Shown here: positions 55,290 through 64,000 of the stretch, in pieces
How positions within the stretch are numbered: position 1 is the stretch's first letter
Layout: the number at the start of each line of letters is the position of its first letter
From: Emydura subglobosa
Lineage: Eukaryota > Chordata > Testudines > Chelidae
DNA length: 64,000 nt
Assembly: GCA_007922225.1 (NCBI GenBank)
Contig: ML679971.1
Span: forward strand, 1,075,347-1,139,346
Direction of reading: 5' to 3'
The notes under the pieces: model-generated
The model's database searches: none
Told to the model about the DNA's origin: nothing
What the model saw: only the letters and a program-made list of their open reading frames with translations
Translations under genes and position numbers: made by a program

Positions 55290-55553
55290 GGTCCTCATCT
55301 GCTTATGCGCAATGTGCCCAGCCATTTAATGGCATCATCTTCAGCTACGTGGAGAGATGTCGAAATAAGTCAGTGGGCACTCGACAATGATATGCGACAT
55401 AGTCTGAAGTTGATCACAGCTGCATCGCGGGTCATTAGAAAAATCCATTTTTTTACCCATTGGTAAAAGCGTATAGGTAGGCGTAAGAGAGAGTGAGACT
55501 AAGCTACTGTAACTTACATGTTGAGTGGGCTGGAAAAAAGGTGTTAGACTCAC
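55290..55553 (-). mobile_element. LINE ORF2 C-terminal zinc-knuckle fragment
   Basis: The minus strand reads LPMGKKMDFSNDPRCSC, then QTMSHIIVECPLTYFD. This is the C-x-C...H...C motif found at the end of some LINE ORF2 proteins (CDCGEPQTMSHI...CP). The next minus-strand text, after a frameshift, reads DAIKWLGTLRI, matching the usual following block. No CR1 element has this motif, so it represents yet another LINE lineage. The rest of the element is not recognisable nearby. Confidence 0.68.
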
Positions 55554-56750
55554 ACAGATAAGTCTAAAATGGCATAATTTCCAGTGCCCTCAGCGTTTAG
55601 GTTATGCTAAGTTAAACTCAGTTCCATTCCCTTGCACCCTATTACATCTATTTACTGACCTATATCTTGCCCCAGCTCACACATCCCTTCTGAATTTGGC
55701 CAAGGGTTCACAGACCCTAGAGGTCAATTTGTGGGAAAGAGGAAAAGATGCACCTGTGAAGCATCAACAGGCAAAGGGATGAAGCCCAGTGGAAATCCCC
55801 ATCTATAGAAGTCTATGAAAAAGATCTTGAATGTGTGTTGCTTTATGCTGTGTCACATGGTCACCTCTCCTCCAATCAGAATGGAGAGTGCATTATAGGA
55901 AGAAGTGCAAACTCTTATAGTTAATCTGTTCTGTGCTACTGATGCCATAGGAAATTTTGCAAATTCAAAGGGCCTCAAACTGACATTTCCACCTATTCTC
56001 TCATGGTGAAATTGAGATGATGCCCAGAGCTGTGATATAAAATACTCAGGAGTATTGGGGCTGCCTGAAGAGGGGTGGAAGGATTTTTCTTTGTTTGGTT
56101 GCATGTCTTTCATTCCTTCTGTAATTTTACTGTAGCTCTTGCATTTTTAAATGAGGTGCTATGAGATTTACAAGGGTCTCCTAGGTAGTTGTTTGGAATA
56201 ACCTCCGTATGAAATATCTGCTATAGGTCACTGTTGGACAGGGTACTAGACTCTATGGGGCATTTCTCCCTTCTGGCTTGGCAATCCTATGAGCCTTCCA
56301 CAGGATAACAAATGCATTTAAGCTGTGTATAAAATATTCCCTGTTTTAAAATTTCATGTTGGCAGGTCAGCAGGAAATAAAACATGTCTTTGTTTTTCAG
56401 TTTAGGGTTAGATTGTGACTTGCATTGCCCCAAGAGTAGTCCTGGGAGGCAGTGGTGTCTCCGAAATATCCCTCTGAGTCACAGTTTCATCCTTGGTTCC
56501 CCTCCACCCCCGCTTCCCCCACCTGCCACTCTAGGGGAGGAATAAATTACTTTGCATCTTTTAGTGGAGCAGCATACTCCTTCCTGTGCAGCTGGTCAGC
56601 TGTTCTGGCTGGCAAGTAATGAGAGGAATGGGGGGAATCCAAAGCACCACCCTCTCACTGCCCCCCTTTGCTACTCTGACACGCCTCCCTTCCAACTCCT
56701 CTTTTAGCATCCCCCAACATCTCACAACCTGATTGCAACTTGGTTCACAG
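55554..56750. other. No gene recognised
   Basis: Non-coding DNA without recognised exons. The short open frames at 55525-55782 and 55853-56113 show no motif. Confidence 0.4.
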
Positions 56751-56845
56751 GATGCTTTAGCTGAAGTTAGTCCTGCTTTGAGCAGGTGGTTGGACTAGAT
56801 GACCTTCTGAGGTCTCTTCCAATTCTAATCTTCTTTGATTCTATG
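56751..56845 (+). mobile_element. CR1 3'-tail fragment
   Basis: GATGCTTTAGCTGAAGTTAG, TCCTGCTTTGAGCAGGTGGT, TGGACTAGATGACCTTCTGA, ending TTCTTTGATTCTATG. Same 3' end as 14101-14203. Confidence 0.88.
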
Positions 56846-58624
56846 TGGACACCTTTTTCCATGTCCCTAGACTGATTCTTGCCAGAACCCCTTCACCCTT
56901 TGGCGGTTCTCCTCAAAGCTCCTGGGGTTCCCTTCTCCTTGGGGAGGTCTGTGTAAAATTGCCCATACAACCACAACCTTAACCAACCCAGGGCTTATTA
57001 GAAACAGAGGAATTGATATGAAAAGAAATGGTTTGTTCAACGTATCTAGGTTTACACTTCTTATGAGCTAAACTTAGAAAAGTCCTCCTCAGCTTTGTTA
57101 TAGAGAAGTAAAGGAAAGTGAATATTTTACATCTCCTGAAAGGAATGCCCTCTCTGATCACTCTGGTCTGCCTCATTTGCTGTCTAGGTAGCAGCTTCCT
57201 ATGCTGTGGCCAGATCTTTCTTTATAAGTCACCTGGATCTGGGTCAGCTACCTCTGCTTTCCATGGCAGTTTTCTCCAGCTTGTCTCTACACTCATTGGG
57301 ACTGGTAAAACAGTTTCTCCCCGACTCCCCCTCCCCCAAGATTGTCCATTAAAGAAAAGGAGACCCTTAGTAATTCATGACTGCCTTTCAAAGGCTTAAT
57401 GAGCTAACTCAGATACCTCCTTTCACAGAACAGATTATCTGGTTGTATCTAATTTTGGTCAGGCTCCTTGTTAAACTCCTCAAAGCAATTTTCTTTTACC
57501 AAGAAATATGAACTATGGGCAGGTCCCCAGACACTCTACCACAGCCTCCTCCTCACTCACGTTCTCACAGGAGGTAGTATTGGGCGAGCAGCCCCTCTTT
57601 TCCCCTCCATGTCTGGAGTCACAAACTCAGCAGGGGTTGTGTATTAAAATAAGGGCAGTGACAATCTTACCTTACAAGTAGTACCACTGAACTCAACAAC
57701 TTGTGGCGTCAGGTGCAACTCAATATCAGTAAGAGTACCAGAAAATGATACCCAGTGGATAATTCTTGATGTGAACAGTCATACTATGCTGGTGCCTCTT
57801 GTCAGTCGCAACAAAGAATTAAAAGAGTAAAAAGCTCTTTTATTTCTGATACTACATTAAGAGCTGAACAGAGTACATCATTTGCAGAGCTCAACAACTA
57901 CATGTTTATTGGTCCTACAAAACACAGGAACTGTGCTTGGGAACCATTTACTGGCATCTTCGATAATAGCAAACTATTTTTACATATACAGACATAGAGC
58001 ACTCTTGTAACTTTGTTACTTCTGCTTCTCAGCTGGATGACTTAGGCACAATACAAACTGCAAATATTGCCACCGAAGGTAGAATTCGAACACCGTGCTA
58101 TCTTGATTCATTATCTGTCACATAGCACTGTTTCTGTGTGCCCTCTGAATAATTTGTATAGCTAACCAGCACGTTGTAAAGTGAGAGTTTTAGACAAAAT
58201 TATACAATTTAAAATTTGCCCACAAGTATTAGAACATTCAAGCTTGAAATTAACTTTTTGTGAGACTCTGTCCTAGCGAAAGCACACACATATAAATGTT
58301 TGTGGAAAGCAAACATAAAAGGGTTGTGAACATGCTCACGCTGAAAATGGCTTTGAAACTCAGATAATATCTGTGGAGAAAAAAAAATCATTTACCTCTA
58401 GGCACAGGTCACTAAGACATGGGAATTGATGGGGAAAAAAACAGGCAGCCAGCAGCACAATTCTGCTGCCAGTTAAGTTCATGGCAAACTCCCGTTGATG
58501 TCAATGGGACCAAGACAGAGTCCTTGCATTTCACAAAGAGCAGAAGAAATAAAGCATACAGTCGATTTTCCCTGTCATTGTGGAATTGTTTCTATTCTTA
58601 CAATTATAGCTTAGTTCTGCTGTA
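56846..58624. other. No gene recognised
   Basis: Non-coding DNA. The C-rich tract near 57320 and the open frame at 57118-57399 show no domain. No confident repeat. Confidence 0.4.
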
Positions 58625-58795
58625 CATTAGTCCTGTGTGAGCCTGGGCAAATCACTTAGCTCCTCTGTGCCTCAGTTCCTCATCTGTAAAATGGAAATAA
58701 TAGCTCTGCCCTACCTCTGAGGGGTGTTGAGAGGCTAAACACATTAAAAAATTATGAGACGCTCGGATACTATGGTGATGGGAGACAGAAAAGTA
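58625..58795 (+). mobile_element. CORE-SINE fragment
   Basis: GAGCCTGGGCAAATCACTTA, CTCTGTGCCTCAGTTCCTCA, TCTGTAAAATGGAAATAATA, GAGAGGCTAAACACATTAAA, CTCGGATACTATGGTGATGG. The MIR-type core with the reptile 3' part, close to the copy at 28355-28575. Confidence 0.78.
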
Positions 58796-59044
58796 CCTAC
58801 GATAGATAGATAAATATTCTTCATAGTTATGCCTTGCCCAGTTTTAAATGACTCAAGTGTAAATCAATGGCACTTCTTGCTGAAGTCAATGTAGACGTGC
58901 CAATGGACACCACCTGAAGATCTGGCCCAATATATGTTTCTCTGCCCATCTACAATAGTTAGTGATCCAGTTTCATCAATGGAACTGAAGTGGATGAAAT
59001 GTTTTCATGAATTCTGCTATGATGCCCAAGGTGTGATAAAAATA

Positions 59045-59107
59045 CAGGCTGGGATTTTCAATGGAGCCCAAGGGAGATAGGCACCCAATTCCTTTGAAAA
59101 TCCCAGG
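59045..59107. mobile_element. Palindromic MITE, about 62 bp
   Basis: The left arm GGCTGGGATTTTCAATGGAG is matched by the reverse complement of CCTTTGAAAATCCCAGG, with a short loop. Related to 36701-36789 and 41531-41616. Confidence 0.6.
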
Positions 59108-59413
59108 GAGAGAAGATAGTTATTTTTACACACGTTTTATAAAACATTTAGTGCGCCCTACACACTGAGATAGCATAGCACTTTTTTCATAAACTTTAAG
59201 TTGATGTTTCACTGCAACCAGAATTGTAAGTTGCACATAGTAATGCATGTAAAGTCCCCTGACTTTAGTATAAATGGAGTTTCATTGCTGAGTTCACTAA
59301 CGGCTTGATCGAAAGCCTATTTAATTCTATTGACTTCAATGGAATGTGGACCAGGCCCTATAAGTAGTTTCTCATATAATTTTTTGCAAGGATTTGGAAT
59401 TCGGGAATCGAGA

Positions 59414-59720
59414 CCCTGTCTACCCTAGGAAGAATTTGTCAGTATAGTTATAATGGCAAATCCTCCTCTTTTCTACATTAGAAAGGCAAACCCTTCTAGT
59501 GGAGATGAAGCTTATACTGGCAGAAGAGTTCTTTTGCCAGTATAGCTGATACCAGTTTCCTGAAAAAGCTACACCAGCAAAAGGACTTTTTTTTTTTGCC
59601 AGTATAACTGTGTCTACACTAGGGCTTTCGCTGACATAGCTATGTGGGTCAGGGCTGTGATTTTTTTCACATTCCTAACTGACATAGCTATGCTGGCAAA
59701 GCTTTTAAGGATAGACAGGG
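59414..59720. mobile_element. Non-autonomous DNA transposon, about 307 bp
   Basis: The ends CCCTGTCTACCCTAGG (left) and TTAAGGATAGACAGGG (right) are inverted repeats. The interior has inverted words (AGTATAGTTATAATGGCA near 59443; GCCAGTATAACTGTGTC near 59599; GACATAGCTATG twice). No transposase frame and no clear duplication. The GTCTAC word near the end links it to the elements at 24819 and 32435. Confidence 0.62.
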
Positions 59721-61020
59721 AGTTTCTTTTCCTGTCAGCCCCATTCCAGAAAGACAGTTATCTTAGTCAATGACCAGGTTATTTTCCCCTCCAACTCAGG
59801 CTCTTTCTGGGAATACCTTGCTTTGTTATGCCCTGAAACACAAAGCATTAACAGCCTTTTAGAGAGTGCTAACACATGGTGGAGGTGGCTACCTACTCTG
59901 TTTTCCATAAAACTGGTGTTTATAAGCTCTGGAGGGGTCCCTCAGTAAAGAACCAAGGACCTCAAACATTTATTAACTGGCTTGATTCTCCTAGAACTAT
60001 CCAAAGTGGAAAACCCTAAATCTGGAGAAAAGCCACGTTTGTAAACACAAATGAGAAGCTACTAATTAAGTATTTTTACAATTCAAGTTAGACGTGTGAC
60101 CTTGTAAAAGTTGATTAACTACTATTGTGTTTTCATCTAATCTGTTTGATAATGTGTTTGTTAAGTGGCTCGGTGTATGCCCTCGGAGTCACACTGCTGC
60201 AAGAGTTAAAACAACAGGTCTGCACTTGGGGGGTTTATCTTGTAGTTCCAGGATATGCTGCTGCTTTTTTTTTTTTTTTTTTAAATAGGTTAAATAATAA
60301 AATAATGCAACGAGAAAAGCAGTTTGTATTATTTTGCTCTTGTAATAACATTTTGAGGCCATTCTCTTTGTTATTATTGAGACTTTGGTAGATTGTTCAG
60401 ATGACAACGTGAATAAAAGAGTTTATTTATTTATCGGGCTTCCAGCCTCATTTCAGGGCTTTGGGTAAGAGAGATTATTTCTGAGCTTGATTAACAATTA
60501 ACTCGAAATGGTTGAACTATCACATTAGAACAGCAAGGATGTAATTGAGCTGGTCCCTGAAAATGGCAGGTTGGAAAATTGCATGCCACATTTTTCAGAG
60601 GCAATGATTGTAACTCTCTGGTAGGGATGAGGAAAATGGTGTGGAAAATAAATGATTACTCCCTATCTCCCCTCTGTGCCCCCACCAGAACCTTCACCCA
60701 TTTCTATGTCTGAACCTCAACTCTAGCCACTTGAAGATCCTAAGAAGCTATGGCTGACAAAGGAAGCTGAAATGTCAAAGCGTCATTGCCAGGCTAAAGC
60801 CCCAGTCCTGCAAAAAGACCTACCTGTGTGGACGAATCAGGTTGACTTTAAGCCAGTGAGAATGTTCATTGTGAGTGAAAACACCGTATAAGCATCTCAG
60901 GATTTGGTCTTAGGTGTTTATTATTTCAGAAATATTGATGCATTACATTTTAGTGGATCAGTTATCCTGAATGGCACACAGTTGACAAGGTTGCAATTTA
61001 TACCCCTCCTTTTCAAAGTG
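59721..61020. other. No gene; possible conserved non-coding stretch
   Basis: No exon recognised. The part at 60090-60600 lacks repeats apart from a T18 run (60265-60282). It has an enhancer-like composition (GATTAACAATTAACTCGAAA, AATAAAATAATGCAACGAG). This is speculative. Confidence 0.3.
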
Positions 61021-61029
61021 AATATATTA

Positions 61030-61600
61030 GACTTAAAAAGTAGAGCTTGTCAAAAAAAACTCCATGAAAATTGTTTTTTTAACAGAAAATTGGGTTTTTG
61101 GCTAAATGAATTTTTTTGCAAAAGAGGTCTGCTTTCTGTGGAAAAAAATCTTTTTTTTTTTTGTCAAAAAAGAAAATGTCTAAAAACTAAAATATTTTGT
61201 CCACCACCGAAATATTTTGGCTGAAAACTAAACTATTTTGATTCAGCTATTCCTCCATGGTGCCTCATGGGAGTGATGTTTTGAATTCCTCATTTCTTCT
61301 GTGTCTTCCTACCCAGACAACATCTCCAAGGAAGCATCATGGCCGGAACCCCATGATGCAACCACCTCACCTCACTCTGAGGGTAGACCATAGGGCATCC
61401 TGGGAAAGATAGTCTGAACAGGGAGCCTAGAAAACAGTGGAAATGGAAGCATGAGGCACCAAAACTAACATTCCCATGATGAATCATGGCACAATTTCTG
61501 AAGTGAAATGTGTCAGTTTTCAGCTGAAATATTTCAGTTTTTGAATTTTCATTGAAAAGTAAAAATTTGTAATGAAAAAAGCCTATTTTCCGCTCATCTC
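61030..61600. repeat. Large AT-rich foldback repeat, about 570 bp
   Basis: The outer parts are AT-rich and inverted to each other: GAAATATTTTGGCTGAAAAC at the left, AGTTTTCAGCTGAAATATTT at the right. The middle is not AT-rich (ATGGTGCCTCATGGGAG; CTCACTCTGAGGGTAGACCA; AGGGCATCCTGGGAAAGATA). Probably a non-autonomous DNA transposon. Confidence 0.55.
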
Positions 61601-62456
61601 TGCTAAAAATATGTGACCTTATGTTCCCATGGTTGGAAAGATAAGGGTGGCTGTAAGAAACTGCCAGGTTTGCTCACTTTTATGGATGTAATACTGAAAA
61701 AATGGATGTGATCTTCCAAAAGGAGGTATGATCAAAGTCAGATGCTTAGAGTTCAGTGTGTTATTTTCAAACAGCCATGTAGGAAAAGGATCAAAAAGGA
61801 GATTTCAGTTTTCTACTCCATACCTAGGGGCACAGCAGAGTTAGTTCATTGCTCTTTGGGACACCCATAGAACGGGAGACAGTGTCCTGGAAAGCAGTGA
61901 CTCTGAAAATGGATTAGGTTTCATAGTGGACAAGTAACTCCATGTAAGCTCACTGTGCAATGCTGTGGCAGAAAGGGCTAATGCGATCCTAGGATGTATA
62001 AACAGGAAAGTAGTGAGTAGGAGTAGGAAGGTGATTTGTCCTCTGTATTTGGCATTGAGACCAGTACTGGAATACCGCATCCAGTTTTGGTGTCCATATT
62101 TTAGAAAGGATGTAGAATAATTGGAGAGGGTGCAGAACAGAGTCACAAAAATAATTTGATGGCGGGAGGCCTTAGAATGAGGAACTTAAAGAGCTCAGTC
62201 TGTTCAGTTTATCAAAAAGAAGATTGAGAGGTGACTTGATGACAGTATATAAGCACCTTCATGGAGAGAAAATACCAGAACTAAAGGGCTCTTTAATATA
62301 GCAAAGAAAAGCATGTGTTGTCAGTTGTTGGCTGTGTGTGTGTTCTCCCAGTGTGTATGCTGTCCCAAGTCTGCTCAGGTAACCGAGACACCACTCTATA
62401 ATAGAATTGTCAATAAGACCAGGGGTCTGTTTCAGTAACGTAGGCGCCAGGCCAGG

Positions 62457-62462
62457 TTTATT
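62457..62462 (-). promoter_or_regulatory. Polyadenylation signal of the LTR
   Basis: AATAAA on the minus strand, about 145 bp downstream of the TATA-like box within the same LTR. Confidence 0.5.
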
Positions 62463-62604
62463 GTAGACAAAGCATGGTCCTAATATCCTGCAGGCTCGAC
62501 AGGACCACTAACACATGTATGCTTGTTACAATGGACCAGCTCAATAAACAACAGGACTTTCTGTTTCTCCCTTGGCTGGACCAAGATGCTTCCTCTGAGA
62601 TCCT

Positions 62605-62612
62605 CTTTTATA
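62605..62612 (-). promoter_or_regulatory. TATA box of the LTR
   Basis: TATAAAAG on the minus strand, preceded by AATG and followed by AGGATC. A relict promoter of the LTR. Activity is unknown. Confidence 0.5.
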
Positions 62613-63324
62613 CATTGATACAAACAAGTTGCGTATTACTCCTCTGACGTGTAGTTGCCGTTCTCTGACATGACAAGACACCACCCTTTATCTTGTACCA
62701 ACTGGTTCAGTCAAAACATCTCTATCCATCATATTGTCATTCTTCAGGGTCAGTCAGTCCTTGTTATCTTTGGGGTATTGGGATGTTCTGGTACCTTTCT
62801 GGAATGTGCTTGTGCCTAGCACTTCTTTGGAATGTGTGTATTTGCAATACTAGCTCTGTTCTTGCCAGACTGTGACTGCCAGTATTCATAGCCTGACTTC
62901 TGCTAACTTTGCTTTATAACAGCAGGTCATTGACCATTACTTTAGCTCAGGCCTCAGGCCTCATACCTGGCCTGTTTATACTAGGCCTCCTGTCTCAGGC
63001 TCTCACTTTCTACTATGGCATGTAAGAACTAATGGCTGGATGCTGAAGCCAGACAACTTTAAATGGAAAATTAGACACAAATTTTAAATGGTGAAGGTGA
63101 TAAACCACTGGAACAAACTACCAAGGAAAATGGTGGATTGTCTGTCTCTTGAGGTCTTCAGATCAAGACTGGATGCTTTTCTGGAAGATATGTGTTAGCC
63201 AAACACAAATTATTGGGTTCAATACAGGAGGTAAGTTGGTGAAATTTAGCAGCCCGTGATATACAGGGGGTCAAACTAGATATTCTAACAGTCCTTTCTA
63301 GCCTTTAAACTCTATGACTCTATT

Positions 63325-63909
63325 AATCATCTCTGGGATAGATTTGTCTCTGAAATAGGGTAATATTATGATCCTGGTTCATTTTTTTATACAGCTAATT
63401 TTTATGACTTGAATGTAACCAAAACAGTGTTTCCAGAAACATGGGCATGAAGCCATTTACCATTCCAAGAATGCACTGTGACAGCGTATGGATTGCATTG
63501 TTAGAAATGGTAAAATGCAAGAGGAGATTATCTATCTACACCCAACGTTTTGAAAGTATGTTAAGGATGAAATGTCAAGCACTCAAAAGTTAGAAAATGC
63601 CAAAATTATGGTGGCTGGTGTGCTTTAATTCAGCCCTCTTGTGCCTATCCATTATGATACACTCTTTAATTACATGATCAAATACTTTTTTTTTCCTGCC
63701 TGATTCACTGCACAGGATGAATAGTGCTCACCAAATGTATAACTCTCCAATATTTCTTTTTAATCCTCATTATTCAGTGTGCAGCCCCATGCATTATTTA
63801 CTGAACAGCATCCAAACCCTGTACTGAAATACAGAATGATTAATTTCTTCATTGTTTTTTCTTTGGTGCTTCCACTGTAACATCTTAGTTCTTTGCAAAC
63901 ATTAATGAA
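63325..63909. other. No gene recognised
   Basis: AT-rich non-coding DNA between a CR1 end and a SINE. No recognised exon or repeat. Confidence 0.4.
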
Positions 63910-64000
63910 TTTATCTTCAAAATACCCCTGTAAGGTGAGGAGTGTTGTTATCCCCATTTTACACATGGGGAAATGAGGCATAGAGATTAAAGCCAAAGGT
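63910..64000 (-). mobile_element. CORE-SINE, cut by the window edge
   Basis: The + strand shows CCCTGTAAGGTGAGGAGTGT, TTATCCCCATTTTACACATG, GGGAAATGAGGCATAGAG. The MIR-type core in reverse. The head lies beyond base 64000. Confidence 0.7.

Larger units (their letters stand above)
62316..63017 (-). mobile_element. Solo LTR inserted in CR1, about 702 bp
   Basis: On the minus strand there is a TATA-like TATAAAAG (62605-62612) and, about 145 bp downstream, an AATAAA signal (62457-62462), the normal LTR order. The minus-strand end is ...CTGACAACA. GCATG flanks it on both sides (62311-62315 and 63018-63022). With that duplication the minus-strand start is CATAGTAG. If instead the start is TGCCATAG, the ends are the usual TG...CA but the duplication is lost. 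No coding region, so it is a solo LTR. Confidence 0.68.
61850..63324 (+). mobile_element. CR1 LINE 3' half, split by an LTR
   Basis: The first part, 61850-62315, holds the end of RT and the following region: the GLMRSWDV-type read of the ANAILGCI block near 61970, FGVHILE near 62085, RRLRGDL near 62225. The second part, 63018-63324, continues directly (ANGWMLKPDNFKW-like text, CCATTGGAACAA equivalent near 63105, a GACTGGATGCTTTTCTGGAA stretch), ending at the CTCTATGACTCTATT 3' repeat. The two halves are contiguous in CR1, so the block 62316-63017 is a later insertion. Many stops. Confidence 0.82.

Noticed and set aside
1..64000. Host protein-coding gene or exon somewhere in the window
   Set aside because: None of the open frames shows a known non-transposon domain, and I could not find splice-flanked conserved coding blocks by eye. 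Short exons could still be missed; RNA-seq or protein-to-genome alignment would decide.

Overview
This window is vertebrate nuclear DNA and almost certainly comes from a sauropsid, most likely a turtle (a crocodilian is the main alternative). The reasons are several CR1 LINE copies, some ending in the ATTCTATG-type 3' repeat, CORE-SINEs of the MIR type, many short palindromic DNA transposons, and no compact gene arrangement. I found no host protein-coding exon and no RNA gene that I can support. Everything with coding character is a retrotransposon open reading frame, and nearly all of those are broken. The window reads as intergenic or intronic sequence.

Layout. 0.8-4.5 kb: an old, nearly full-length CR1 on the + strand, with remnants of the ORF1 esterase, the endonuclease and the reverse transcriptase (RT). 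5.0-6.1 kb: a pyrimidine-rich repeat carrying a small hAT element with a perfect 8-bp target-site duplication. 6.26-9.01 kb: an older minus-strand CR1 split by a younger 2-kb CR1. 9-31 kb: mostly old SINE and LINE tails, palindromic elements and unrecognised DNA, with a few stretches that look like conserved non-coding DNA. 31.8-33.6 kb: a CR1 tail, then a different LINE interrupted by a DNA transposon, then an LTR-like repeat. 36-42 kb: foldback elements, a probable solo LTR, a CORE-SINE split by a palindromic element, and an L2-like LINE fragment. 47.1 and 55.3-55.5 kb: 3'-ORF remnants of other LINEs.

The most notable feature is a Ty3/Gypsy LTR retrotransposon at 50.46-54.04 kb with both LTRs and a 5-bp duplication. 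Its capsid region resembles the SCAN domain, and its integrase segment lies upstream of its RT-thumb/RNase H segment. That is the unusual order known for Gmr1-like Gypsy elements. The element has a large internal deletion and cannot move by itself.

61.8-63.3 kb: a CR1 3' part split by an LTR with TATA-like and polyadenylation signals. Nested insertions recur throughout. In three of them (CR1 into CR1, a DNA transposon into a LINE, an LTR into CR1) the interrupted host sequence can be followed across the insertion, so relative ages can be read directly.

Family names come from remembered motifs, not from a database search. Boundaries without a stated duplication are approximate, often by tens of bases.
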